Shown piece by piece: positions 51,455 to 59,758 of a stretch of DNA of 64,000 nt (positions are counted from its first letter, which is position 1; every line of letters begins with the position of its first letter). The stretch is from Methylobacterium sp. 17Sr1-1 (GTDB lineage Bacteria; Pseudomonadota; Alphaproteobacteria; Rhizobiales; Beijerinckiaceae): assembly GCF_003173775.1 (NCBI RefSeq), contig NZ_CP029552.1, forward strand, positions 4,405,001 to 4,469,000, read 5' to 3'. The translations under genes and the position numbers were made by a program. The notes beneath the pieces were generated by a model. It did no database searches. It was given only the letters and a program-made list of their open reading frames with translations, and was not told the DNA's origin.

Positions 51455-52567
51455 ATGGCCCGCTCCGCCGCCGACGCTCCGCCGGACCTCTCCGGCCTTC
51501 TCGACCTCGCGCGAGACCGGCGTCTCGACATGAAACCGGTCCTGCTGCGGGTGCAGACGGACCTCTTTCGCGCCGCCCCCGTGCGGGACGTCGCGACGAT
51601 CCGGGCCTTCGAGTCACTCGCCTGCGGGCTGATCCCGACGGTCGATTCCGCCACCGCCGAGATCGTCGCCCAGAAGCTGGCGCCCCTCGCCGACACGCCC
51701 CAGAGCGTGCTGACGCTGCTCGCCGCCCATGGCGGCGGCGCCCGCGACGCGGTGCTGGCCTTGAGCCCGGTCCTGTCGACGGCGCTGCTCGACGCCGCCG
51801 GCAACGGGCCGGAGCTCGACGCGGTCATCGCCCTGCGGCACGATCTCGGCCGGGCCCTCGTCGACGACCTGAGCCAGCGCGACGAGCCGGACGTCGACAT
51901 CGCGCTCGCCCGCAACGCGACCGCGCCGCTCTCCGGCGCCGCCCTGGAGCGGCTGGTCGAGCGGGCGCGCCGGCGGCCGGACCTGGCCGCCCTGCTCCTC
52001 GCCCGCCACGACCTGCCGGCGGTCGACCTCGCGCCGCTCTACCTCCAGGCGGACCGTGAGCGCCGGGCGGCGATCCGCGACGGCGTCGCCGCCCGCGCGG
52101 CCCTGCGGCCGCAGGGGCGGGCCGGCATGCGGGCGGCCGGCGCCGCGCTCACCGCGTTCGCCGCCCGCGGCGAGCCGGAGCGGTTCGAGGTGGCGCTCGG
52201 CGAGGCACTGGGCATGCCGGGGGTGAGCTTCCGCGCCACCGAGCCGGAGCGGCGCGACCTCCTGGCGCTCGCCCTGCGCGCCGCCGACCTCGCCGAGGAG
52301 GAGGCGGTGTTCATCTTCCTGCGCCTCGATCCCTCCATCGCCCGCTCGGTCGAGGCGGTGTTCGGCCTGACCGAGCTGTTTCGCGCCATGGACGCCGCCA
52401 CCGCCCGCGACCTCGTCGCCTCGATCCTCGGCAGCGACGGGACCCTGCACGGCGCCACCCCCGAGCAGCACCGCCCGGCCCACGGCCCGGCCTCGCCGCG
52501 CCTGCGCCCGGCCGCCGCCCCCTCCTTGCGCCCGGCCCTTCCGGAACGGACCCGCAAGGCGCGATAG
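51455..52567 (+). CDS. DUF2336 domain protein (370 aa)
   Basis: All-helical alphaproteobacterial protein. The repeat-like core runs from about residue 30 to 320 (ACGLIPTVDSATAEIVAQKL, LAPLADTPQSVLTLLAAHGG, VDIALARNATAPLSGAALER). It ends in a Pro/Ala/Arg-rich tail. DUF2336 proteins are often found near motility and cell-cycle regulators, but no biochemical function is known. No membrane segment or signal peptide is seen. It stands alone between divergent and convergent neighbours. Confidence 0.75.
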   Translation: MARSAADAPPDLSGLLDLARDRRLDMKPVLLRVQTDLFRAAPVRDVATIRAFESLACGLIPTVDSATAEIVAQKLAPLADTPQSVLTLLAAHGGGARDAVLALSPVLSTALLDAAGNGPELDAVIALRHDLGRALVDDLSQRDEPDVDIALARNATAPLSGAALERLVERARRRPDLAALLLARHDLPAVDLAPLYLQADRERRAAIRDGVAARAALRPQGRAGMRAAGAALTAFAARGEPERFEVALGEALGMPGVSFRATEPERRDLLALALRAADLAEEEAVFIFLRLDPSIARSVEAVFGLTELFRAMDAATARDLVASILGSDGTLHGATPEQHRPAHGPASPRLRPAAAPSLRPALPERTRKAR

Positions 52568-52695
52568 ATCTCAGGCCGAGCACGACGGTTTCCCCCCGGT
52601 CGCGAAATGCTCTAGGCGTGGCGCTCCGGATGCTGCGCCGCCCGCGACGGGGTGGCGCGCGACGGGACAACGAGAACCGTCTCGGGGAGAGCCTC

Positions 52696-54024
52696 GTGAG
52701 TGCCAGCCTGCCGGTCGCCCTGCCCGATATCGGCGACTTCAAGGACGTCCCGGTGGTCGAGATCCTGGTCAAGCCCGGGGACCGGATCGCCGTCGACGAC
52801 CTCCTGATCAGCATCGAATCCGACAAGGCCACCATGGAGGTCCCCTCGCCGGTGGCGGGAGTGGTGGCGGAGATCCTGGTGGCGCCGGGCACGCGGGTGT
52901 CGCAGGGCACGCCGATCCTGATGGTCGACACCTCCGGCGAGGCCGCCGCACCGCTGCCCGCCGCGGCCTCGGCGGCCCCCGAACCGGCGCCGAGCCCGGC
53001 CCCGGCGGCAGCGGCGGCTCCCGCGCCGGTCGCGCCCGGGACCTCCGCCACGTCCGAAGCCCCCGCCAAGGCCGAAGCCCCCGCCACCTCCGCCGCCCAC
53101 GCCACGCCCTCCGTGCGCGCCTACGCGCGCGAGCTCGGCGTCGATCTGGCGGGCATTCCCGGCACCGGCCCGCAGGGGCGCATCCTGCGCGAGGACGTGC
53201 TGGCCTTCGTCCGCGGCCAGATGGCGGCCCCCTCCCCCGCTACCCCGCCGGCCGCCGCCCCACCGCCCGCTCCGGCCCCCACCGGGATCGGCGCCGGCCT
53301 GCCGGCCTGGCCGCAGGTCGACCACGCCAAGTTCGGCCCGGTGCGGCGGGAGTCCCTGTCGCGCATCCAGCAGATCTCCGGCCAGGCGCTCGCCCGCAAC
53401 TGGCTGACGATCCCGCACGTCACCAATTTCGACCACGCCGACGTCACCGAGACCGAGGCGCTGAGGCGCGAGCTGAACGGCGCCGGCCGGCCCGGCGCCC
53501 ACAAGGTCACGATGGTGGCGATCCTGATCAAGGCCGCCGCCGCCGCGCTCCGGGCCTATCCGCGCTTCAACGCGGCGCTCGACGGCGATGCCCTGATCCT
53601 GAAGGATTATGTCCATGTCGGCTTCGCGGTCGACACGCCGCGGGGCCTCCTGGTGCCGGTGGTGCGCGACTGCGACCGCAAGGGCCTCGTCGAGATCGCC
53701 CAGGAGATGGGGGAGCTCGCCGAGCAGGCCCGCTCCGGCACCCTGCCCCCCGCCGCGATGCAGGGCGGCGGCTTCTCGGTCTCGTCGCTCGGCGGCATCG
53801 GCGGCGACGGCTTCACGCCGATCATCAACGCCCCCGAGGTGGCGATCCTGGGGGCCGCGCGCTCGCGCATCGAGCCGGTCTGGGACGGCAGCACCTTCCA
53901 GCCGCGGCTGATCCTGCCCTTGAGCCTGTCCTGGGACCACCGGGCGGTGGACGGCGCGGCGGCGGCCCGCTTCCTCTCGCACCTCGCCGCGGTGCTCACC
54001 GACCTGCGCCGGGGCGCCCTGTGA
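52696..54024 (+). CDS. aceF: Pyruvate dehydrogenase complex dihydrolipoamide acetyltransferase (E2)
   Basis: E2 core of pyruvate dehydrogenase (442 aa), transferring acetyl from lipoyl to CoA. The single lipoyl domain has Lys44 in ESDKATMEVP. A Pro/Ala linker precedes the E1/E3-binding domain (about 137-172, TPSVRAYARELGVDLAGIPG). The catalytic domain runs from about 200 to the end (SGQALARNWLTIPHVTNFDH), and the active-site motif SWDHRAVDGA is near the C-terminus. GTG 52696 follows GGGGAGA. No E1 or E3 gene is adjacent, unusual for an aceF. It overlaps the downstream GNAT gene (GTGA). Confidence 0.92.
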   Translation: MSASLPVALPDIGDFKDVPVVEILVKPGDRIAVDDLLISIESDKATMEVPSPVAGVVAEILVAPGTRVSQGTPILMVDTSGEAAAPLPAAASAAPEPAPSPAPAAAAAPAPVAPGTSATSEAPAKAEAPATSAAHATPSVRAYARELGVDLAGIPGTGPQGRILREDVLAFVRGQMAAPSPATPPAAAPPPAPAPTGIGAGLPAWPQVDHAKFGPVRRESLSRIQQISGQALARNWLTIPHVTNFDHADVTETEALRRELNGAGRPGAHKVTMVAILIKAAAAALRAYPRFNAALDGDALILKDYVHVGFAVDTPRGLLVPVVRDCDRKGLVEIAQEMGELAEQARSGTLPPAAMQGGGFSVSSLGGIGGDGFTPIINAPEVAILGAARSRIEPVWDGSTFQPRLILPLSLSWDHRAVDGAAAARFLSHLAAVLTDLRRGAL

Positions 54025-54479
54025 TCCGGGCGGCCGACCCGGCCGATTACCCGGCCCTGGCGCGTTTGTTCGAGGAGATGCAGGCCTACTACGCCGTGGC
54101 GTGCCCGCCTCGGGAAGAGATCGAGGCGGCGCTCGCCGGGCGCCCGGCCGGCACCGAGATCCTGGTGGCGGAGGAGGGCGGGGACCTCGCCGGCTTCGCG
54201 GCGTTCCCGGCGATCTATCCCGGCCCGGGTCTCGCGGGCGGCCTGTTCCTGAAGGAGCTGTTCGTCGGCGCCGCCCATCGCGGCGCCGGCCACGGCCGCG
54301 CCCTGGTGCGGGCGGTGGCGGGAGAGGCCGTGGCGCGCGGGCTGAAGCGCGTCGACTGGACGGCGGATGCCGGCAAGCCGGCGCTGCTCGCGTTCTACGA
54401 GGGGCTCGGGGCGGCACAGAAGCCCGACAAGGTGTTCTTCCGGCTGGACGGGGAGGCACTGGCGGCGCTCGGCGGGTGA
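54021..54479 (+). CDS. GNAT-family N-acetyltransferase
   Basis: Acetyl-CoA-dependent acetyltransferase (152 aa). It begins MIRAADPADYPALARLFEEM. The acetyl-CoA-binding region is LFLKELFVGAAHRGAGHGRA, with the R/Q-x-x-G-x-G/A motif as HRGAGHG, then RVDWTADAGKPALLAFYEGL. It starts with GTG at 54021 overlapping the aceF stop by 4 bp, so it is co-translated with the E2 subunit. The substrate could be a small amine or a protein lysine; unknown. Confidence 0.88.
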   Translation: MIRAADPADYPALARLFEEMQAYYAVACPPREEIEAALAGRPAGTEILVAEEGGDLAGFAAFPAIYPGPGLAGGLFLKELFVGAAHRGAGHGRALVRAVAGEAVARGLKRVDWTADAGKPALLAFYEGLGAAQKPDKVFFRLDGEALAALGG

Positions 54480-54791
54480 GACCGGCCGCACGGGCCGCCT
54501 CCTTTCCCCGCGTGGAAAGAAGGTTCCGAGCCCGGTCCGACGGACCGCGCAGGGCTGTCGGAAGTCGGAGCCGGAAGCCGGACGAATCGCCGATGCAGGT
54601 CGGCTCCGTGCCGGACAGGGTGCATCCGGGGCTTGTTCGACGAAACGTCTGTGCTGGACCGGGACCGCCGGCATGGCCGTGCCAGGCGGTGCATGGGCTA
54701 TGTAACCCGATGCTGTTTCGAGCCTTTACATTCGTTAATATTCTCAGTACCGACATTTGATAAATCAGTCTTCGCGAGCCTTCTGCTGAGA
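54480..54791. other. Intergenic region before the PAS/HWE kinase gene (312 bp)
   Basis: No gene is recognised. The right half (about 54700-54790) is AT-richer, including TTTACATTCGTTAATATTCTC and GATAAATCAGTC, and probably carries the promoter of the kinase gene. The left half is GC-rich filler after the GNAT stop. Confidence 0.4.
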
Positions 54792-56030
54792 ATGCCTCGC
54801 GAAACCATTGTGCGGTTGCGTGCAGAATGCACGAAAATATCTGGCCAAAATAGTAAAATGGCACCTGAAGAAGAGCATATCAACGACATTGATGCGAGAT
54901 GTCGCTCACTTCAGAGAGATTTTCCGCTTTTTCGAACGGCGCTGGATGCGATCGGGGAAGCAGTCATTATTACAGATGCACAGCTTGACCGCCCCGGGCC
55001 GCATATCGAGTACGTCAATCCGGCATTCTCCCGATTGACAGGCTACTCAGCTGATGAAGTTCTTGGAAAGACGCCGCGCATTCTGCAGGGTCCGTTGACC
55101 GACCGCGCGTTGCTGGATCGCCTGCGATTTGATTTGGAGACGCGGGAAGCCTTTCAGGGCAGCAGCATCAATTATCGCAAGGACGGCACGAGCTACCGTC
55201 TCTACTGGCACATCACGCCACTGCGCAATCAAGCGGGAGAACTGACGCACTGGGTCGCCCTCCAACGCGAGATCGCGTCGGACACAGCACTTGACGCACA
55301 GCCGGAGCAGGGAGTGCACCGTGTCCGCCAGATCACCGGTCAAGCGGCCGCGCGACTGAATGGAGCGCTTCGACCGTCCGACGATGCGGGCCGGCTCGGA
55401 GACCGGGATGCGCCCGATACGCGCGACCTGCAGAGGCAGGTGCGCGACACTCTCGCCACCGTGCGCTCCATCGCACGCCGAACGGCCGAAACCCACGAAA
55501 CAGCCGAAGACTACATGATGCACCTCGACGGCCGCATCGGCGCGCTCGCCCGTCTGAAGAACGCGGCCATGCAACCGGGCCCCCCTGGTCTGGAACTGGG
55601 ATGGCTGATCACACACGAGTTGCTGGCCTTCGACGCACCGGGCGAAGATCGCGTGCGGATCAAAGGGCCGAAAATCCACCTTCACCCACGAACCGCCGAG
55701 ATGATCGGCCTCGGCATTCACGAATTGGCAACCAACGCGCTCAAGTTCGGTGCATTGTCAGAGGCGAAGGGCTCCGTCACGGTCGTGTGGCGCGTCGAGC
55801 CGCGTGGGTCCGCACCCCGGATCATCTTCAAATGGGTAGAAAGCGGAACCTCGGAGCTGGTGGGCTCGCCCACACGCAGAGGGTACGGCATGACTTATCT
55901 GGAGTCGCGACTGCCTCGCGACCTCGGCGCGAAGGCAAAGCTGGATTTTGCCCGCGGCGGCATGACGTACCGGTTGAGCATACCTTTTTCTAGAGCATTT
56001 TCCGACGAAGTGGATGCCGGTTCGTCGTAG
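54792..56030 (+). CDS. PAS (LOV-like) sensor protein with a degenerate HWE-type histidine kinase domain
   Basis: A 412-aa signalling protein (ATG 54792; ATG 54858 is an alternative). The PAS domain resembles LOV domains (GEAVIITDAQ, YVNPAFSRLTGYSADEVLGK, TPRILQGPLTD). The flavin-adduct Cys of the NCRFLQG motif is absent: TPRILQG stands there. The kinase has an HWE-like N box (GLGIHELATNALKFGALSEA) and ends GYGMTYLESRLPRDLGAKAK. At the H-box, where relatives have LNHRVKNTLATV, it reads LQRQVRDTLATV, so the phosphoacceptor His is missing. It may be a pseudokinase. The last residues (SRAFSDEVDAGSS) and the stop codon come from a palindromic repeat. Confidence 0.85.
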   Translation: MPRETIVRLRAECTKISGQNSKMAPEEEHINDIDARCRSLQRDFPLFRTALDAIGEAVIITDAQLDRPGPHIEYVNPAFSRLTGYSADEVLGKTPRILQGPLTDRALLDRLRFDLETREAFQGSSINYRKDGTSYRLYWHITPLRNQAGELTHWVALQREIASDTALDAQPEQGVHRVRQITGQAAARLNGALRPSDDAGRLGDRDAPDTRDLQRQVRDTLATVRSIARRTAETHETAEDYMMHLDGRIGALARLKNAAMQPGPPGLELGWLITHELLAFDAPGEDRVRIKGPKIHLHPRTAEMIGLGIHELATNALKFGALSEAKGSVTVVWRVEPRGSAPRIIFKWVESGTSELVGSPTRRGYGMTYLESRLPRDLGAKAKLDFARGGMTYRLSIPFSRAFSDEVDAGSS

Positions 56031-56095
56031 AAAATGCGGCAGAATCAAAGACCCAAAGAGCTTCGCGATTGCAGCGCGATCATGAAGCTCTCTAG
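55990..56095. repeat. Rhizobiales-type palindromic repeat with CTAGAG ends
   Basis: Two stem-loops bounded by CTAGAG (55991-55996) and CTCTAG (56090-56095). The first pairs GCATTTTCCGACGAA (55995-56009) with TTCGTCGTAGAAAATGC (56021-56037) around GTGGATGCCGG, like the element at 3777. The second pairs AGAGCTTC (56057-56064) with GAAGCTCT (56084-56091). The element overlaps the 3' end of the kinase gene and supplies its stop codon. Such dispersed repeats are common in Rhizobiales genomes. Confidence 0.85.
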
Positions 56096-56113
56096 CACGT
56101 GCGAGCGCATGGG

Positions 56114-56827
56114 CTAAGCGGTTTGAGACGCATGCAGAAAAGTCGATTCGAATTCCGAAAATTCGCACAATCGACCAAAATCAGGTATTTTTATATAACC
56201 CCTCTGATATATTATCAAGTCATTACTGCGCAATGATTGTATTATGCGATTCATATGCACGAAAGAAACGGCAATAGCATCTGCCAGATCGATTTGCGTC
56301 AAGCGCAAATCATAACTATTATCCTGCGCTAGGCCGACCATCTGCAGTCGAAATAGCAGTTCACAAAACAAATGGCCCAACCGCTTGTCAGCCGGGCGGC
56401 TGTCATTGACGATCCATTCACGCGCTGTCTCCAATTCCACGAGCGTTGCCCACCACAACCCCCGCGCAATACCCGAGTGCCTGACCGCCAGGTCCTCGAG
56501 AGTCTGGCGTTGCACGTCGACAACCAGGCAGCGCGTCAACGCGCCCAAGTGCCAATCCGAAGCGAAGTGCGCAGACGCATGGAGATCGTAGAAATCCCCC
56601 GGAAGAAGAAAATGTACGATGCGGCGCTGCCCGTCGGGCCGGATCGTATATCGGCACGCGATTCCATCCATGATGAAAGGAACGACCTGAGCGGACCCAC
56701 TGTGCGCAACGTCTTCCCGCGACCGTAGGTAGCGCGACTTCCGAGACAGACCTTGAAGGGCGTCTCGCTCCACCTGTGACAGGGGGCCGGCATGCTCCAA
56801 TCGTTGGATCAGGGGATTGGGAGACAT
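56114..56827 (-). CDS. Crp/Fnr-family transcriptional regulator
   Basis: A 237-aa Crp-type regulator. The N-terminal cNMP-binding-like beta roll is IRPDGQRRIVHFLLPGDFYD, DLHASAHFASDWHLGALTRC. The long dimerisation helix is ARGLWWATLVELETAREWIV. The winged helix near 175-225 includes SYDLRLTQIDLADAIAVSFV, HMNRIIQSLRSNDLIIYQRG. The classic cAMP-contact PGExR is absent, as is a FNR-type Cys cluster, so the effector is unknown. The region looks less GC-rich than the rest of the window. It converges on the PAS/HWE kinase gene; the cyclase gene lies upstream on the opposite strand. Confidence 0.9.
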   Translation of the reverse strand: MSPNPLIQRLEHAGPLSQVERDALQGLSRKSRYLRSREDVAHSGSAQVVPFIMDGIACRYTIRPDGQRRIVHFLLPGDFYDLHASAHFASDWHLGALTRCLVVDVQRQTLEDLAVRHSGIARGLWWATLVELETAREWIVNDSRPADKRLGHLFCELLFRLQMVGLAQDNSYDLRLTQIDLADAIAVSFVHMNRIIQSLRSNDLIIYQRGYIKIPDFGRLCEFSEFESTFLHASQTA

Positions 56828-57216
56828 CCGCTTCGTGACACCGCTTTAATGCGCAACTGTCTATACAGGCCCATGAACTGGCAGAATTCACCATAGCACT
56901 AACAGGCGGACGTCGCACCCCTCAACCTGGATGAATATTGACGCCATGCCAGCTAACACCATTAACACCGGCGACCCCTGGTGAGGTGCGGATGGATGAA
57001 GACGCGCGCCGATCGGCGGGAAGGCTCCGGAAGCCGCGGCGTCCGTCCGGGCCCGGAATCCCGGAGGGCGAAGCAGAGCGGCCCTGCCCCGTTGCCCGGG
57101 GGCGTCGGCCCCGAGCCCGCTGTTCCGTGCGGAAGAGGAGGTTCGCAAGGTCGAGGCGCCGAGGGACCACCGGACGTCGCGTTGCCGCCGCCCGCGCCCG
57201 GGTCTAAACTCCCGCA
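56828..57216. other. Intergenic region between divergent Crp-like and cyclase genes (389 bp)
   Basis: No gene is recognised. It contains divergent promoters in principle. The left part (about 56830-56990) is AT-richer (for example CATAGCACTAACAGG, AACACCATTAACACC) and the right part is GC-rich. No clear CRP-type palindrome (TGTGA-N6-TCACA) was seen, so cAMP-CRP-style control of the cyclase is not supported by an obvious site. Confidence 0.4.
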
Positions 57217-58629
57217 ATGGACGAGAGCGATGCCCTCCTCGCCGCACTCCACCGGACGGCCGAGCCCGCGGCGGCCGGCGCCGTGGAACACCTGCTCCGG
57301 CACGGATCCGATGCGGAGCTGGCGCGGATCAACGCCGTGCATCTCGCGGCGGAAGCGGGCCTCGACGACGAGCCGGTGATCGCCGCGCTCCTGCACGGCG
57401 CGCGGCTCGGCCTCCTCGAAATGGCCTGGAACGTGCTGTGCCCGAGCTGCGGCGGCGTGATCGAGGCGCCGGCGAGCCTGCGCGGGGTCAGGCCGTCGGG
57501 CTATCACTGCGCCTTCTGCGCCCTCGACAGCGAGCCGGTCCTCGACGACACGGTCGAGGTGACGTTCACGGTGAGCCCGCGGATCCGGCGCATCGCCGCG
57601 CACGATCCCGACGGGCTCGGCTTCTGGGATTACCAGCGCCAGGTCTTCTTCGGCTCCGGCCTCGCGTTTCCGGAGCCGGCGGACCTCGCCGCGCTGGCGC
57701 AGCGGGCGCTCGTCGAAACGGTCGAGCTGCGCGCCGGCGAGCGGATGATCCTGGCGTTGCAGCTCGGGCCCGAGCCGCTGATCGTGCTCGATCCCGTCAC
57801 CCACGCCGCCCACAACCTCGCGGTCGAGGGCGAGCCGACGCAGGAGCGCCAGGACCTCGCCCTGGTCTTCGACGCCGCCCGGGCGAGCGCCGGGCACAGC
57901 ACGTTCCGCCCCGGCCCCTTGCGCCTCTCCCTCGACAACAGGACCAGCGGGCGGGTGCTGCCGGCGGTCTTCCGCGTCGGTCCGGATCTCGAGGCTCTGC
58001 TCGGCGGGCGCAGGCCCTATCTCACCGCCAAGCGGCTCCTCAGCAACCAGACCTTCCGCGATCTCTACCGCACCGACACGCTCGACATCGACCAGCGGCT
58101 CAAGATCCTGAGCCTGACCTTCCTGTTCACCGACCTGAAGGGCTCGACCGAGCTCTACGCCCGGGTCGGCGACCTCGTCGCCTACGACCTGGTGCGGGCG
58201 CATTTCCGCATCCTGCACGAGATCGTCGCCGCCGAGGGCGGGGCGGTGGTCAAGACGATCGGCGACGCCGTGATGGCGACCTTTCCGGCGCCGCACCGGG
58301 CGGTGGCGGCGGCGCTCCGCATGCGGGCGGCGATGCAGGCCCTGAACCGGGAGCGCGGGGCCGACGACCTCGTGCTCAAGATCGGCCTGCACGAGGGACC
58401 GTGCCTCGCGGTGAGCCTCAACGACCGCCAGGACTATTTCGGGCAGACCGTGAACGTGGCGGCGCGGGTGCAGCAGCTGGCGGCGGCCGGCGGCATCTTC
58501 GCCACCGACGCGGTCCTGCGCCACGCGGAGGCCGCCCGCTGCCTGACCGAGAACGGGATCACGGCCCGGGCCGAGCTGCGGTCCCTGCGCGGCATCGGCG
58601 AGCCGGTGCCGGTGCAGGAACTGATCTGA
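57217..58629 (+). CDS. Class III adenylate/guanylate cyclase with N-terminal zinc-ribbon domain
   Basis: Nucleotide cyclase of 470 aa. The N-terminal 300 residues include a CPSC (75-78) and CAFC (98-101) pair that should bind zinc, followed by a beta-rich region typical of proteins with a DUF5939-like sensor part. The catalytic domain starts near residue 300: LTFLFTDLKGSTELYARVGD carries the first metal Asp, and AVVKTIGDAVMATFPAPHRA the second. DYFGQTVNVAARVQQLAAAG includes the NxxxR motif. No membrane segment is seen, so it is soluble. A Crp/Fnr gene diverges upstream and may receive its cyclic nucleotide. ATP is the likely substrate, but guanylate specificity cannot be excluded. Confidence 0.9.
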   Translation: MDESDALLAALHRTAEPAAAGAVEHLLRHGSDAELARINAVHLAAEAGLDDEPVIAALLHGARLGLLEMAWNVLCPSCGGVIEAPASLRGVRPSGYHCAFCALDSEPVLDDTVEVTFTVSPRIRRIAAHDPDGLGFWDYQRQVFFGSGLAFPEPADLAALAQRALVETVELRAGERMILALQLGPEPLIVLDPVTHAAHNLAVEGEPTQERQDLALVFDAARASAGHSTFRPGPLRLSLDNRTSGRVLPAVFRVGPDLEALLGGRRPYLTAKRLLSNQTFRDLYRTDTLDIDQRLKILSLTFLFTDLKGSTELYARVGDLVAYDLVRAHFRILHEIVAAEGGAVVKTIGDAVMATFPAPHRAVAAALRMRAAMQALNRERGADDLVLKIGLHEGPCLAVSLNDRQDYFGQTVNVAARVQQLAAAGGIFATDAVLRHAEAARCLTENGITARAELRSLRGIGEPVPVQELI

Positions 58630-58635
58630 GACGCG

Positions 58636-59259
58636 TCACCTGAGGTCCGGCGGGACGCCGTGATCGACCAACCCGAGGCGCGGCACGACCGTGCCGGGGC
58701 GTAAGATCGCGCCGGGGGCCACGACGGCATTCGCCCCGAGCCGCGCCCCGTCGCCGACGAGGGCGCCGAACTTAGGCAGGCCCGTCTCGATCAGGGCGCC
58801 GTCGTGCCGGAACGCCACCGTGGCGCCGGGCCACTCGTTGCGATGGTTGGCGATGACGGCCCCGGCCTCGAGGTTGACGTCACGGCCGATCACGCTCTCG
58901 CCGACGAAGTTGAGATGGGCGAGCGCCGTGCCGGCGAACAGGAACGAGGCCTTGAGTTCCGCGCCGGGCCCGATCGTGCAGGCTTCTTCCAGCCAGGCGC
59001 CGCCCCGCAGGGTCGCGCCGTGGCCGATGAAGCAGCGCGGCCCGACGACGAGCGGGCCCTTGAGCACCGCGCCGGGCTCGATGCGGGCGCTGCGATGCAC
59101 CGCGACCTCGTCGGCGACGAAGAAATCCGCGCCGAGCCGGTCGAGGAGCCGGCGGACGATCGCCGGCGCCGCCGCGGTGAGCGCCCAGGGCGTCTCGTTC
59201 GCGAGATCGGCGAGGGCGCCATCCGGGAAGGCCGGGATGTAGTGGACGAGCAGGCTCAT
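58636..59259 (-). CDS. Hexapeptide-repeat (LpxA-like) acyl/nucleotidyl transferase-type protein
   Basis: A 207-aa single-domain left-handed beta-helix protein. A helical head (LAPAL-type LTAAAPAIVRRLLDRLGADF) is followed by many hexapeptide turns: VAVHRSARIEPGAVLKGPLV, VGPRCFIGHGATLRGGAWLE, SVIGRDVNLEAGAVIANHRN and ARLGANAVVAPGAILRPGTV. The helix caps and HRN insert resemble the C-terminal domain of GlmU-like proteins, but the nucleotidyl-transferase half is absent. Possible roles are sugar acylation or regulation. It converges on the cyclase gene, 6 bp between stops. Confidence 0.8.
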   Translation of the reverse strand: MSLLVHYIPAFPDGALADLANETPWALTAAAPAIVRRLLDRLGADFFVADEVAVHRSARIEPGAVLKGPLVVGPRCFIGHGATLRGGAWLEEACTIGPGAELKASFLFAGTALAHLNFVGESVIGRDVNLEAGAVIANHRNEWPGATVAFRHDGALIETGLPKFGALVGDGARLGANAVVAPGAILRPGTVVPRLGLVDHGVPPDLR

Positions 59260-59291
59260 GGCGGTCCCGGCCGAACGACGTCAGGTCACGG

Positions 59292-59609
59292 TCAGTCGCA
59301 GACGCGGACCCGGCGGATGTAGACGTCGCCGAACTCGTCCACCATCCGGCGGCGGACGGTGTAGCAGTCCGGGCCGTAAGCCGGGGCGTAGCCGCCATAG
59401 ACCGGCGTGTAGCCGTAGGCCGGGGCGGGAGCATAGCCGTAGGCCGGGCGCGCGCCGGCGGCGATCGCGCTGCCGAGGGCGAGGCCGCCGACCGCGCCGA
59501 GGGCGAAGGCCGGCCCGCCGCGCCAGCCGGCCTCGGCCGGCGCGGCGCCGGCCAGGGTGACGCTCGCCAGGGCCGCAGCGGCCACGCAGACGGATGCGAT
59601 GCGCTTCAT
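59292..59609 (-). CDS. Secreted Gly/Tyr/Pro-rich protein (105 aa)
   Basis: Export signal at the N-terminus (MKRIASVCVAAAALASVTLA then GAAPAEA). Then a Gly/Ala helix-like stretch (FALGAVGGLALGSAIAAGAR) and repeats of PAYGY, APAY and YGG motifs. The C-terminus has a Cys-framed basic segment (PDCYTVRRRMVDEFGDVYIR, ending RVCD), allowing a disulfide. Such proteins are frequent in Rhizobiales periplasm but unnamed. Not assigned. Confidence 0.7.
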   Translation of the reverse strand: MKRIASVCVAAAALASVTLAGAAPAEAGWRGGPAFALGAVGGLALGSAIAAGARPAYGYAPAPAYGYTPVYGGYAPAYGPDCYTVRRRMVDEFGDVYIRRVRVCD

Positions 59610-59758
59610 GGCAGATCCCCATGACGTTGGAAGGTGAGGACGATGTCCCGAGCAACCCGGAGCCGAGATCGCGGCTCGTCCGTGCTCGATGTCCTCAAGT
59701 TCGCACCGTCACGCTGAATGCCGGCTGAAGCTTGGGCGCAGGATTCCTTCAGGCAGGT

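Noticed and set aside
56828..57216. CRP-type operator between the Crp/Fnr and cyclase genes
   Set aside because: No TGTGA-N6-TCACA-like palindrome was seen; the regulatory link remains unproven.
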